Positions 47,681-56,171 of a DNA stretch of 64,000 nucleotides are shown in pieces. The notes under the pieces are model-generated. The model did no database searches. It was given only the letters and a program-made list of their open reading frames with translations, and had not been told where the DNA came from. Each line of letters opens with the position of its first letter. Within the stretch, counting starts at the first letter, position 1. The position numbers and the translations under genes are program-made. This stretch comes from Sphingomonas lutea. Lineage in GTDB: Bacteria > Pseudomonadota > Alphaproteobacteria > Sphingomonadales > Sphingomonadaceae. The stretch is from contig NZ_CP060718.1 of the NCBI RefSeq assembly GCF_014396785.1, positions 1,570,501 through 1,634,500 of the forward strand, read 5' to 3'.

Positions 47681-48279
47681 CGCGACGGTGCCGGCTCGCC
47701 GATCAGGGCGAGCCCCTGCACCACCATCGGACGCCAGCCCGCATCGGCCGGTGCCGACGCCAGCAATGCACGCCAGATCCGCGCGGCTTCGGCGCGGTCG
47801 CCGTAGCGTGCGAGCGCGAGCGCGCGGAAGAAGTCGGGCGCGGGATAGCCTGGCGACAGCTGGGCCGCGCGATCGAACGCGAATTGCGCGGGCGGAGTCA
47901 TGCCGCGCGCATGATCGACCAGCGCGTTACCCAAACCGACCCATAATTGCGGATCGCCTGGGTAGCGCCGCACCGCATTCTGCAGCAGGCCGACGGCATC
48001 TTCGGTGTTGCCCGCACGTGCGCGCCCTTCGGCGAAGATCAGCCAGCGTTCGCCCGGCCCGAAGCTGCCGTAGAAGGCATGGCGCGCCTGGGTAAGTGGC
48101 ACGACGCTACGCGCGGCTGCAGTGTTGCCGTCGGCAAAGGTGGGTGTGGCGGCGACAAAGCCGACGGCCGCAACCAGCATCGCGCCGAAGCAGATCAGCA
48201 GCAACCGGCCACGCACGCCGAGGATCGCCAAAGCCGCGGATGCAAGTGCCAGCAAGATGGCGAGGGCGACCGCCGTCAT
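47677..48279 (-). CDS. CcmI/CycH-like TPR membrane protein
   Basis: This 200-residue protein has two N-terminal hydrophobic helices (about 2-23 and 27-45) and a TPR-like C-terminal region (NTEDAVGLLQNAVRRYPGDPQLWVGLGNALV). This is the arrangement of cytochrome c maturation protein CcmI/CycH, which presents apocytochrome c. The ATG overlaps the ccmF-like stop by 4 bases. It is shorter than CcmI of Rhodobacter or E. coli CcmH (300-400 residues). Confidence 0.7.
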   Translation of the reverse strand: MTAVALAILLALASAALAILGVRGRLLLICFGAMLVAAVGFVAATPTFADGNTAAARSVVPLTQARHAFYGSFGPGERWLIFAEGRARAGNTEDAVGLLQNAVRRYPGDPQLWVGLGNALVDHARGMTPPAQFAFDRAAQLSPGYPAPDFFRALALARYGDRAEAARIWRALLASAPADAGWRPMVVQGLALIGEPAPSR

Positions 48280-49394
48280 GCGTACGACCGCCGCCGAAAA
48301 TCGGTCTCTGGCCGCCGCCGCCACCATCGCCAGCCGCGCGCGGCGGCAATCGTGAACGCGCCAATCAGCGCGAGCCCCAGCCCGGCCCAAACAACGCCCA
48401 GGAATGGCCGCCACGTCAAGCGGATTGGCCATCCGCCATCGCTTTGACGCGGGCCGAGAGTCGCGCCGAGCCGGCCAACCGCAAGCGAATGGGCTGCGGG
48501 GACGGCTGCGGTCGGTTGCGCCGTGCCCAACGCGTATCGCTGCTGCGGCTTGAGCCGTTGTGCGCCGGCCCCGCGCGACGCCTCCAATTCAGCCTCCAGC
48601 GCAACCCAGCCTTCACCCGCGGCCGGCGTGATTCCATTGAGCTGAACCAGCCACGGACCGATCGCGCCCCGCTGCCCTTCCTGCAGCGTAAGTGAGCGCG
48701 TTTCGGCCAGCGCGAGCGACGCAATCAACCCGGCAAGAGCAAGGGCAACGCCACCATGGGCGATTGCTGCGCCCCATTGCTGCGCCGAAGCGAGCGATCT
48801 TTGGCGGCGCCCCCGCACGGCGATGACGTGCAGCGTGACGCTCGCGACCGACCAACCAATCGCCGCGGGGATCGACGGGAGTGCGAAGGAGCCGACCATT
48901 CCGAGAAGGAGGGCAAGGGTCAGCAGACTCCAGGCGGCAAGTGCCCATGGCCGCGCGGCAACCGCCAGGCGGCGCCTGGTTCGTTGATCGTGGAAAATCG
49001 CCATCGCCGCCGCCACCGCGAGGACAGCGAGCCCGCCGTTCATCACCAGACTTTCGGCGGATTGCGCAGTCGCGAAAGCCTCGGGTGGCAGCCAAAAGAG
49101 CACCGTTAATCCGCCCATGATACCGCTGAGCAGGATATTCGCCCCGCGCTGGCCCGCTCGCGAGAACCGCGAGCGCGCCAAGACCGCCACGCCCGTTGCC
49201 AGGACCAGCATGTAGACAGCGGTGACCGATATGCCGAGCAGCACAGCTGGCGCCGCCAGGATCGCACAGGCGATAGCGATGGGGGCGATCTCGACACCGC
49301 CATCGGCGTCGCTCCTCGACAAGGCTACGCCCAGCAACACGAACGCCAGTGCGCCGCTCAGCCCAAGGGCCGCGAGCGCCGACTGGTGGATCAC
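48276..49394 (-). CDS. ccmF: Shortened CcmF-like protein lacking the WWD region
   Basis: This 372-residue membrane protein has its C-terminal third matching the CcmF periplasmic and last helix region (SLTLQEGQRGAIGPWLVQLNG, DGGWPIRLTWRPFLGVVW). It sits at the CcmF position after ccmE, with a GTGA overlap. A normal CcmF has about 650 residues and a Trp-rich WWD heme-handling segment (GGWWFWDPVENA); no such segment is visible here, nor the usual flanking histidine loops. The N-terminal half is hydrophobic but not clearly CcmF. It looks like a reduced or diverged heme lyase subunit. No frameshift could be found that restores the missing part. Confidence 0.6.
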   Translation of the reverse strand: MIHQSALAALGLSGALAFVLLGVALSRSDADGGVEIAPIAIACAILAAPAVLLGISVTAVYMLVLATGVAVLARSRFSRAGQRGANILLSGIMGGLTVLFWLPPEAFATAQSAESLVMNGGLAVLAVAAAMAIFHDQRTRRRLAVAARPWALAAWSLLTLALLLGMVGSFALPSIPAAIGWSVASVTLHVIAVRGRRQRSLASAQQWGAAIAHGGVALALAGLIASLALAETRSLTLQEGQRGAIGPWLVQLNGITPAAGEGWVALEAELEASRGAGAQRLKPQQRYALGTAQPTAAVPAAHSLAVGRLGATLGPRQSDGGWPIRLTWRPFLGVVWAGLGLALIGAFTIAAARGWRWWRRRPETDFRRRSYA

Positions 49395-49831
49395 TGTTCC
49401 AGAGTCTTGTCGGCCTGCTCCTCGGCCGCGAGGTTGCCGAGTTCGGGCGGCATGTAGCGCTCGTCATGTTTGGCAAGGATGTTGTCGGCGACGAAGGTGC
49501 CGCCTTGCAGCCGGCCTTCGGCGACCACCCCGCTGCCTTCACGGAACAGGTCGGGGACGATGCCGCGAAAGGTCACCGGGGTGCTTGCCTTGCCATCGGT
49601 GACGACGAAGCGGATCGTTACGCCGTCGGGGGCGCGCACAATGGAGCCGCGCTCGACCATGCCGCCAAGCCGAACCGCGCGGCCCTCGATCGCCGTCCCC
49701 GCGGCGACGTCGGCGGGCGTATAGAAATAGGATGCACGGTCCTTAAGGCCCCACATCGCCAGCAGCACTGCGGCGAGCACCGCGACCATCGCCGCGGCGA
49801 CGAGGACGAGGCGCTGGTTCTTCGGTTTCAT
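49391..49831 (-). CDS. ccmE: Cytochrome c maturation protein CcmE (heme chaperone)
   Basis: This 146-residue protein has an N-terminal membrane anchor (VLVAAAMVAVLAAVLLAMWG) and an OB-fold domain facing the periplasm. ILAKHDERYMPPE contains His122, which forms the covalent bond to heme in the family, followed by Tyr126. It receives heme from CcmC and passes it to CcmF. Its ATG overlaps the ccmD stop by 4 bases. Confidence 0.95.
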   Translation of the reverse strand: MKPKNQRLVLVAAAMVAVLAAVLLAMWGLKDRASYFYTPADVAAGTAIEGRAVRLGGMVERGSIVRAPDGVTIRFVVTDGKASTPVTFRGIVPDLFREGSGVVAEGRLQGGTFVADNILAKHDERYMPPELGNLAAEEQADKTLEQ

Positions 49832-49956
49832 TTCGACTTGAACGTGTCGGCCGCAGCTTCGGCGCGGCGCATTGCGCGCCACGACCAGAGGATCAGCAGC
49901 GCCGTCGAGACGATGGTCACGGCATAAGCCGCGGTGACGAACGGCCAGGGGTTCAT
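49828..49956 (-). CDS. ccmD: Heme exporter protein CcmD
   Basis: This is a 42-residue protein too short for most gene calls. It begins MNPWPFVTAAYAVT, continues through one hydrophobic helix and ends in a basic, Ala-rich tail (WRAMRRAEAAADTFKSK). It lies exactly between ccmC and ccmE with 4-base ATGA overlaps on both sides, the place and size of CcmD, which stabilises the CcmC-CcmE complex. Confidence 0.88.
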   Translation of the reverse strand: MNPWPFVTAAYAVTIVSTALLILWSWRAMRRAEAAADTFKSK

Positions 49957-50672
49957 GCGCCTTGCATCCGCCGCATGCGCGCTTCCATCTTAAGGTCGGC
50001 AAGGTCGGCGCGGATGCGCATCAGGACGACCGCGGCGAACAGGCAGGTGAAGCCGATCAACGTCAGCGGAAGCGGCCACAGGATCGACCCGTCAATGCTC
50101 GATCCGCCGCTGATGCTGATGCTCTGCCCTTGGTGCAACGTGTTCCACCACAAGACCGAATAATGGATGATCGGCAGGTTGATCGCGCCGGCAAGGCCAA
50201 AAATAGCAGTGATCCGGCCTTCTCCGCCACGCTCCCGCTCTGACGCGCCGAGCGCGATGTAGCCAAGATAGAGAAGAAACAGGATCAACATCGACGTCAG
50301 GCGGCCATCCCATTCCCACCAAGTGCCCCAAGCCGGACGGCCCCAGATCGAGCCGGTGAGCAGGCAGATGGCGGCAAAGGTCGCGCCTGCAGGGGCGATC
50401 GCCCGTCCCGCAACTGCCGCCAGCGGATGCCGCCAGACAAGTTGACTTACCGCCGCCGCAGCAAGTCCCATCCAGCCGCCCATCCCAAGCCACGCTGCCG
50501 GCACGTGGATGTAAAGGATCCGTACCGTCTCGCCCTGCAGGTAATCGGGCGGCGTCAGCAGGAGCCCCGCGGCCATCCCGCCGATCGCCAGCACTAGGCC
50601 GATGGCCAGCAGCCAGCCCGTCGCCGACCGCGCAATTTTCAGGAATCGGGTGGGATTGGCGAGGAAATGCAT
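49953..50672 (-). CDS. ccmC: Heme export protein CcmC
   Basis: This 239-residue inner-membrane protein with six helices attaches heme to CcmE. The heme-handling WWD motif is intact (GRPAWGTWWEWDGRLTSMLIL). Histidines in YIHVPAAWLGM and IIHYSVLWWNTLHQG flank it as expected. The ATG at 50672 gives the family start (MHFLANPTRFLK). It begins the ccmC-ccmD-ccmE-ccmF-like run. Confidence 0.95.
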   Translation of the reverse strand: MHFLANPTRFLKIARSATGWLLAIGLVLAIGGMAAGLLLTPPDYLQGETVRILYIHVPAAWLGMGGWMGLAAAAVSQLVWRHPLAAVAGRAIAPAGATFAAICLLTGSIWGRPAWGTWWEWDGRLTSMLILFLLYLGYIALGASERERGGEGRITAIFGLAGAINLPIIHYSVLWWNTLHQGQSISISGGSSIDGSILWPLPLTLIGFTCLFAAVVLMRIRADLADLKMEARMRRMQGA

Positions 50673-50689
50673 GATTCGCCTCGGGCGGC

Positions 50690-51739
50690 TTAGCCCCGGC
50701 CAATCAGCCGCTGGGCCAGCGCATCGGCGACGGCAGCCGGGTTGCGGCCACTCGCCGCGCTTTCGCTCCACACTTCCTCAAGACGCACCGGAATGCCTTC
50801 GATCCTGCGGCGGACGAGCGTGGCATCGCCGTCGCCCAGATATTCTGTGCAGACGTTGATAATGCCGCCGGCGTTGATGACGTAATCGGGGGCGTAGAGG
50901 ATGCCGCGCTCATGCAGGCGCTGGCCATCCTCGGGAGTCGCAAGCTGATTGTTGGCGCCGCCGGCAACCACCGGCACGCGCAGGGCGGCGATACTTTCCT
51001 CGGTGAGAATGGCGCCGAGCGCGTTGGGGCTGAACACGTCTGCCTCGATGGTCAGGATCTCCTCGGGCGGAACGATCGTGCCACCGACCGCGGCCGCGAG
51101 CTTTTGCACCTTGGCCGCATCGACGTCGGCGATCGACAGCCGCGCACCTTCCGCGCACGCATGCAGGGCAACACCCGTGGCAACGCTGCCCGCGCCCTGA
51201 AGCGCGAGGTGCAACCCGTCCAGGCTGTCCTTGCCCAGCGCGCGCTTCACCGCCGCCTTGATGCCGAGGAATACGCCCAGCGATGTGTGCGGCCCGGGGT
51301 CGCCACCGACGTCGCCGGTATTGTTGGGCAGCCCGGCAACGAACTTGGTGGCACGGCTGACCTCGATCATGTCCGACACGCTCATGCCCACGTCTTCGGC
51401 GGTGACGTAACGCCCGCCGAGGCTGTCGACGGCGGCGCCGAAGGCATGCAGCAGCTCTGGCGACTTGCGCTTGTCCGCCGGCGCCAGGATCACCGACTTG
51501 CCCCCGCCCAGCGGAAGCCCCGCCATGGCATTCTTGTAGCTCATGCCGCGCGACAGGCGGAGCGCATCGGTCAGCCCATCTTCGTCGCGCGCATAATGCC
51601 AGAAGCGCGCACCGCCGGCCGCGGGGCCGAGATGCGTCGAATGCATGGCGATGATCGCCTTGAGGCCAGTCGCCTCGTCGTCGAAGAAACGTACGTCTTC
51701 GTGCGCATCGAAATCGGGCAAAGCCTCGGGCTTGATCAT
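50690..51739 (-). CDS. Glu/Leu/Phe/Val dehydrogenase (leucine dehydrogenase-like)
   Basis: This 349-residue enzyme deaminates a branched-chain or aromatic amino acid with NAD. The catalytic lysine motif LPLGGGKSVIL, AEDVGMSVSDM and the dinucleotide loop LALQGAGSVATGVALHA fit leucine and phenylalanine dehydrogenases rather than glutamate dehydrogenase. The length also agrees. It stops 17 bases before ccmC, but a functional link with heme handling is not evident. Confidence 0.88.
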   Translation of the reverse strand: MIKPEALPDFDAHEDVRFFDDEATGLKAIIAMHSTHLGPAAGGARFWHYARDEDGLTDALRLSRGMSYKNAMAGLPLGGGKSVILAPADKRKSPELLHAFGAAVDSLGGRYVTAEDVGMSVSDMIEVSRATKFVAGLPNNTGDVGGDPGPHTSLGVFLGIKAAVKRALGKDSLDGLHLALQGAGSVATGVALHACAEGARLSIADVDAAKVQKLAAAVGGTIVPPEEILTIEADVFSPNALGAILTEESIAALRVPVVAGGANNQLATPEDGQRLHERGILYAPDYVINAGGIINVCTEYLGDGDATLVRRRIEGIPVRLEEVWSESAASGRNPAAVADALAQRLIGRG

Positions 51740-51770
51740 AAGCTTCTAATGTCCGGGTTATCAGCAAGAA

Positions 51771-51848
51771 TGGGGCGACCGACGGGACTTGAACCCGCGA
51801 CCCTCGGTACCACAAACCGATGCTCTAACCAGCTGAGCTACGGTCGCC
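51771..51848 (-). tRNA. tRNA-His (GTG)
   Basis: The minus strand gives GCGACCG paired with CGGTCGC in the acceptor, a D arm AGCTCAGCTGGTTAGAGC and anticodon arm TCGGT-TTGTGGT-ACCGA with anticodon GTG. The T arm is GCGGGTTCAAGTCCCGT. The extra G at -1 opposite C73, a hallmark of tRNA-His, is encoded. CCA is also encoded. Confidence 0.95.
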
Positions 51849-51932
51849 ACAACGACTTCGGGAGCTGTTCCCTCCGGCGCTCGGGCCACTTAAGGTTGGC
51901 GTCCCCTGAACGCAAGCGAGCCGCCGCCCACG

Positions 51933-52367
51933 ATGCACGAGACCATCTGCAAATTTGGCTATCCTGACACCTTGCTAGCGGAGCTTGACCATTGGGTGAT
52001 CCTGCTTCGCCCGGCGCAGGTGACGCTGGGATCCCTGGTACTCGCAGCGAAAAGTGACGCGACCGCTTATGCCGCGCTTCCCGCGGCAGCCTTTGCCGAA
52101 CAGGCCGTGGCCGTCGCGCGGATCGAGCAGGCGCTGGCCCGTTTCTGCAAATATGAGAAGATCAACTATCTGATGCTAATGATGGTCGATCCGCACGTTC
52201 ATTTTCACGTGATCCCGCGCTATTCATCGCCGCGAAGCTGGGGCGGAATGGAATTCGCCGACGCCGGCTGGCCCGGCCCGCCCGATTTGGGCAACGCGGT
52301 CAAATTGACGCCGCAACAGATCGTAACGCTGACGGACGAAATCACCCCGGGCATGAACCTGGATTAA
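51933..52367 (+). CDS. HIT family hydrolase
   Basis: This is a 144-residue histidine-triad protein. HVHFH at residues 88-92 is the catalytic triad motif (usually HxHxH), followed by VIPRY. Family members hydrolyse dinucleoside polyphosphates or AMP conjugates. The substrate is not known. It is followed 53 bases later by the Crp/Fnr regulator on the same strand. Confidence 0.88.
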   Translation: MHETICKFGYPDTLLAELDHWVILLRPAQVTLGSLVLAAKSDATAYAALPAAAFAEQAVAVARIEQALARFCKYEKINYLMLMMVDPHVHFHVIPRYSSPRSWGGMEFADAGWPGPPDLGNAVKLTPQQIVTLTDEITPGMNLD

Positions 52368-52420
52368 TTCGCTTGCGCGCCCCCGGGTGCAGGCGCATCC
52401 TCGCCCTGGGGAGATCTACG

Positions 52421-53131
52421 ATGGCGAGTCGGCGTTCAAAAGCGCCCGCGCCGGGCGTTCCGCTGGGCGAAACACTTGTCGCGGCCGGACTTGCACCGGA
52501 ATTGGCCGAGCCTCTTGTGGCGATGCCGCACAAGGTGGTCGAAGTCGATCCCCGCCGCCCCTTCCGCGAACCGGGCGTACCACGCGACGAAGTCATGTTC
52601 GTCCGCTCGGGCATCTTGTCCAAGTTCAAGACCGATCCCGCCGGGCGCCGCCAGATCGTCGCGCTGCGCTTTCCCGGCGAAGGCATTTTGCCCCATGCCG
52701 GACGAACCGACTACGGCATCCAGGCGATCGTCCGCAGCGAGGTGATGATCGGGCGCGCCGAAGATTTCGACCCGATCGTCGAGGCCCATCCGGACATGCA
52801 GCGATTCTTCTGGCGCCTGATCCGGCGGCACGAAGCAATCGGCTATGAATGGCTGGTCAATTGCGGGCGCCGCGACTCGATCGGGCGCGTGGCGCATCTG
52901 TTGTGCGAAACGGCGGCGCGGATGCATGTGGGCTCGGGTCGGTTGAACAATCCCTTCACGCAGCAGCAGATCGCCGACATTACCGGCCAGACGTCGGTCA
53001 ACGTCAATCGTGTGTTCGCGGACCTGGAACGGCAGGGCCTGATCAAGCGCCACGGGCGCGAAATTCAATTCAAGGATTGGGCGGAAATACGCCGCGTCGC
53101 GAGCTTTCAGCCCGGCTATCTCGAAGCGTGA
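52421..53131 (+). CDS. Crp/Fnr family transcriptional regulator
   Basis: This 236-residue regulator has a cyclic-nucleotide-binding fold (VRSGILSKFKTDPAGRRQIVALRFPGE) and a C-terminal helix-turn-helix (FTQQQIADITGQTSVNVNRVFADLERQGLI). No N-terminal cysteine cluster for an FeS centre is present, so oxygen sensing of the FNR type is unlikely. GGAGA before the ATG at 52421 sets the start. Its targets are unknown. Confidence 0.9.
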   Translation: MASRRSKAPAPGVPLGETLVAAGLAPELAEPLVAMPHKVVEVDPRRPFREPGVPRDEVMFVRSGILSKFKTDPAGRRQIVALRFPGEGILPHAGRTDYGIQAIVRSEVMIGRAEDFDPIVEAHPDMQRFFWRLIRRHEAIGYEWLVNCGRRDSIGRVAHLLCETAARMHVGSGRLNNPFTQQQIADITGQTSVNVNRVFADLERQGLIKRHGREIQFKDWAEIRRVASFQPGYLEA

Positions 53132-53144
53132 TCCGGCCAGGCAA

Positions 53145-53219
53145 TGGTGGGCGCGACAGGGATTGAACCTGTGACCCCACCCGTGTGAAGGGTGTGCTCT
53201 ACCGCTGAGCTACGCGCCC
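53145..53219 (-). tRNA. tRNA-Val (CAC)
   Basis: The minus strand folds as GGGCGCG with CGCGCCC, D arm AGCTCAGCGGTAGAGC and anticodon arm CACCC-TTCACAC-GGGTG with anticodon CAC for valine. The T arm is CAGGTTCAATCCCTG. CCA is encoded. Confidence 0.95.
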
Positions 53220-53275
53220 GCCGATCTTCGCGGAAAGGCGCCAGATAAGGATGGCGCCCTGCGCTGTCCAGCGGA

Positions 53276-53548
53276 TTACTGGACCGCGTCCTTTAGCACC
53301 TTTCCGGGGCGGAACTTGGGCTGCGAGCTGGCCTTGATCTGCATCGGCTCCCCCGTCCGTGGGTTTCGCCCCGTGGAAGCTTTACGCCGAGTAACCGAGA
53401 AATTGCCGAAACCGACCAGCCGCACCTCGTCGCCGCGCTTGAGCGTCGAAGTGATCACTTCGAGCATCGTCTCGACCGCACGGCTTGCGTCGTTGCGGCT
53501 GAGGCCTGCGCGGTCAGCGACGTGGCCAATCAGTTCCTGTTTGTTCAT
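53276..53548 (-). CDS. hupB: HU family DNA-binding protein
   Basis: This is a 90-residue histone-like nucleoid protein. MNKQELIGHVADRAGLS, VRLVGFGNFSV and the DNA-binding arm GRNPRTGEPMQI are diagnostic of HU. It lies downstream of lon on the same strand with 124 bases between, an order also seen in E. coli (lon-hupB). Confidence 0.95.
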   Translation of the reverse strand: MNKQELIGHVADRAGLSRNDASRAVETMLEVITSTLKRGDEVRLVGFGNFSVTRRKASTGRNPRTGEPMQIKASSQPKFRPGKVLKDAVQ

Positions 53549-53672
53549 CGATCCGCCTCTTCCCTCGGATAATTAGCGGAGACTCGCCCGCGCTCAGCAT
53601 CGAACCTTAAGGCAAGAGTTGGTGGACGAGTCAAAGCCCTTCGACGCCGAGAGGGCTCTGCCCTAACGAAAG

Positions 53673-56071
53673 CTAGTGCCGAACAGAGGCGCCCTGGTCC
53701 GCCGCCGGCGACGATGGCGGCGGTTCCGCGGCATGTTCGTCGGCATCGGTCCACTCAATCGCGGTCACCGGCTCGACCAGCGCACGGGCAAGCACTTCAT
53801 CGATATGCTGCACCGGAACGATCTCAAGGCCGTCCTTCACGCTAGCCGGGATTTCCGCGAGATCCTTTTCGTTTTCGGCAGGAATGAGCACGATGCCGAT
53901 ACCGCCCCGAAGCGCGGCAAGCAGCTTCTCCTTGAGGCCGCCGATCGGGAGAACGCGACCGCGCAGCGTCACCTCGCCGGTCATGGCGACGTCGCGGCGC
54001 ACCGCGATGCCGGTGAGTGTCGAGATCATCGCCGTGACCATGCCGACGCCTGCCGATGGGCCGTCCTTGGGCACGGCGCCTTCGGGCAAGTGGACGTGGA
54101 TGTCCTTCCGCGCGAAGATCGACGGCTTGACCCCGAATGCCGGGGCGCGCGCCTTGACGAAGCTCATCGCGGCCTGGATCGATTCCTGCATCACTTCGCC
54201 AAGCTTGCCGGTCGTCTTGATCATGCCCTTGCCCGGGACTGTTACGGCCTCGATCGTAAGCAATTCGCCGCCGACCTCGGTCCACGCCAGGCCGGTCACG
54301 GCGCCGATCTGGTCCTCCTCCTCACCCATACCGTAGCGGAATTTGCGAACCCCCAGATAATCGCCGAGATTCTCCGCGGTCAGTTCGACCGTCTCGGTCT
54401 TGTTTTCGAGGATCTGGCGCAGCGACTTGCGCGCAACCTTGGCCAACTCGCGCTCGAGCGTGCGGACGCCGGCTTCACGCGTGTAGTGACGCATGATGCC
54501 GCGTAAAGCCTCATCGGTGAAAACGAGCTCCTCGGGCTTCAAGCCGTGCGCTTCCATCTGCTTGGGGATCAGGTGGCGCTTGGCGATCTCGACCTTCTCA
54601 TCCTCGGTATAGCCCTCGAGACGGATGATCTCCATGCGGTCGAGCAAGGGCTGCGGCATGTCGAGCGAGTTCGCGGTGGTCACGAACATCACATCGCTAA
54701 GGTCGTAGTCCAGCTCCAGATAATGGTCCTGGAAGCGGTTGTTCTGCTCAGGGTCGAGCACTTCGAGCAACGCCGAGGCGGGATCGCCGCGGAAATCCTG
54801 GCCGAGCTTGTCGATCTCGTCGAGCAGGAACAGCGGGTTGGACGTCCCCGCCTTCTTGAGGTTCGAAATGATCTTGCCCGGCAGCGAGCCGATATAGGTC
54901 CGGCGGTGACCGCGGATCTCGGCCTCGTCGCGCACACCGCCCAGCGACTGGCGCGCGAATTCACGGCCCGTGGCGCGGGCGATCGAGCGCCCGAGTGAGG
55001 TCTTCCCGACACCGGGGGGCCGACAAGGCACAGGATCGGGCCCTTGAGCTTATTGGTACGGGCCTGCACCGCGAGATATTCGACGATCCGGTCCTTGACC
55101 TTCTCAAGGCCATAATGGTCCTCGTCGAGCACGCGCTGCGCTTCGGCAATGTCCTTCTTGAGTCGTGACTTCTTGCCCCACGGCAGGCCGAGCAGGACGT
55201 CGAGATAATTCCGCGCGACGGTGGCTTCGGCGGACATGGGGGCCATGGCCTTGAGCTTTTTCAGCTCTGCGGTCGCGCGGGTTCGCGCTTCCTTCGACAG
55301 GCGCGTCTTGCGGATTGCGTCGGCGAGCTCCTGAAGCTCGTCGCCGCCTTCCTCGCCCTCATTGCCGAGTTCGCGCTGGATCGCCTTCAACTGCTCGTTG
55401 AGATAATATTCGCGCTGCGTCTTCTCCATCTGGCGCTTTACGCGGCTGCGGATTTTCTTTTCGACCTGCAGCACGCCAAGCTCGCCCTCCATGAAGGCGA
55501 ACACCATTTCCAGGCGGCGCGACGGATTGAGCTCGCCAAGCAGCGCCTGCTTGTCGGCGACCTTGACCGACAGGTTGGACGCGACCGCGTCGGCCAGCGC
55601 CGACGGATCCTCGATCTCGGCCAGCTGGATTCCCGTCTCGGGCGGCAGGCGTTTATTGAGCTTGGCGTAATTTTCGAACTGGTCGAGCACCGAGCGCATC
55701 AGCGCCTGCGCTTCGGCCGGGCCGATCGCCTCCTCGGCAACTTCCTCGATTTCGGCAACGGTATAGCCGTCGCGCGGCGTCAGGCCGACCAGCCTTGCGC
55801 GCTTCACCCCTTCCACAAGCACACGAACGGTCCCGTCGGGCAGTTTCAGAAGCTGCATCGCGGTCGCGATCACGCCCAGGTCGTACAGCGCATCCCGATC
55901 GGGCTCGTCCTCGCCCGGGTCGAGCTGCGCGACGAGGAACAATTCCTTGTCGGCGGCCATCGCGGCTTCCAATGCCGCCACCGATTTCTCGCGGCCGACG
56001 AACAGCGGCACGATGCGGTGGGGGAAAACGACGATGTCACGGAGCGGCAGGATGGGAAGCGAACGAGTCAT
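53673..56071 (-). CDS. lon: Endopeptidase La (Lon protease), interrupted by one 1-nt frameshift
   Basis: This ATP-dependent protease degrades damaged and regulatory proteins. The substrate-binding LON domain runs from [20 protein letters not shown]. The AAA+ module follows, but its Walker A is broken. One C of a coding-strand run (55014-55019) is missing; restoring it gives [11 protein letters not shown]. The C-terminal protease domain has the catalytic Ser in [14 protein letters not shown]. The corrected length is 799 residues, normal for Lon. The ATG at 56071 is used. Confidence 0.93.
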
Positions 56072-56171
56072 AAGAGGTATATGGGCGAGCGCTTCTCCGT
56101 CCGCAATGAACGACGCCATACAATAAACGCGGCAAAAAACACGGCTGGAAGCGAAGGACTTTCAGGCCGAA

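Noticed and set aside
53600..53672. Hairpin AGGGC/GCCCT as a lon terminator
   Set aside because: The stem is only 5 bp and no U tract follows on the minus strand.
54990..55050. Programmed frameshift in lon (and at the other homopolymer breaks)
   Set aside because: No stimulatory structure is evident and the same one-base G/C deletion recurs in unrelated genes, which points to sequence error.
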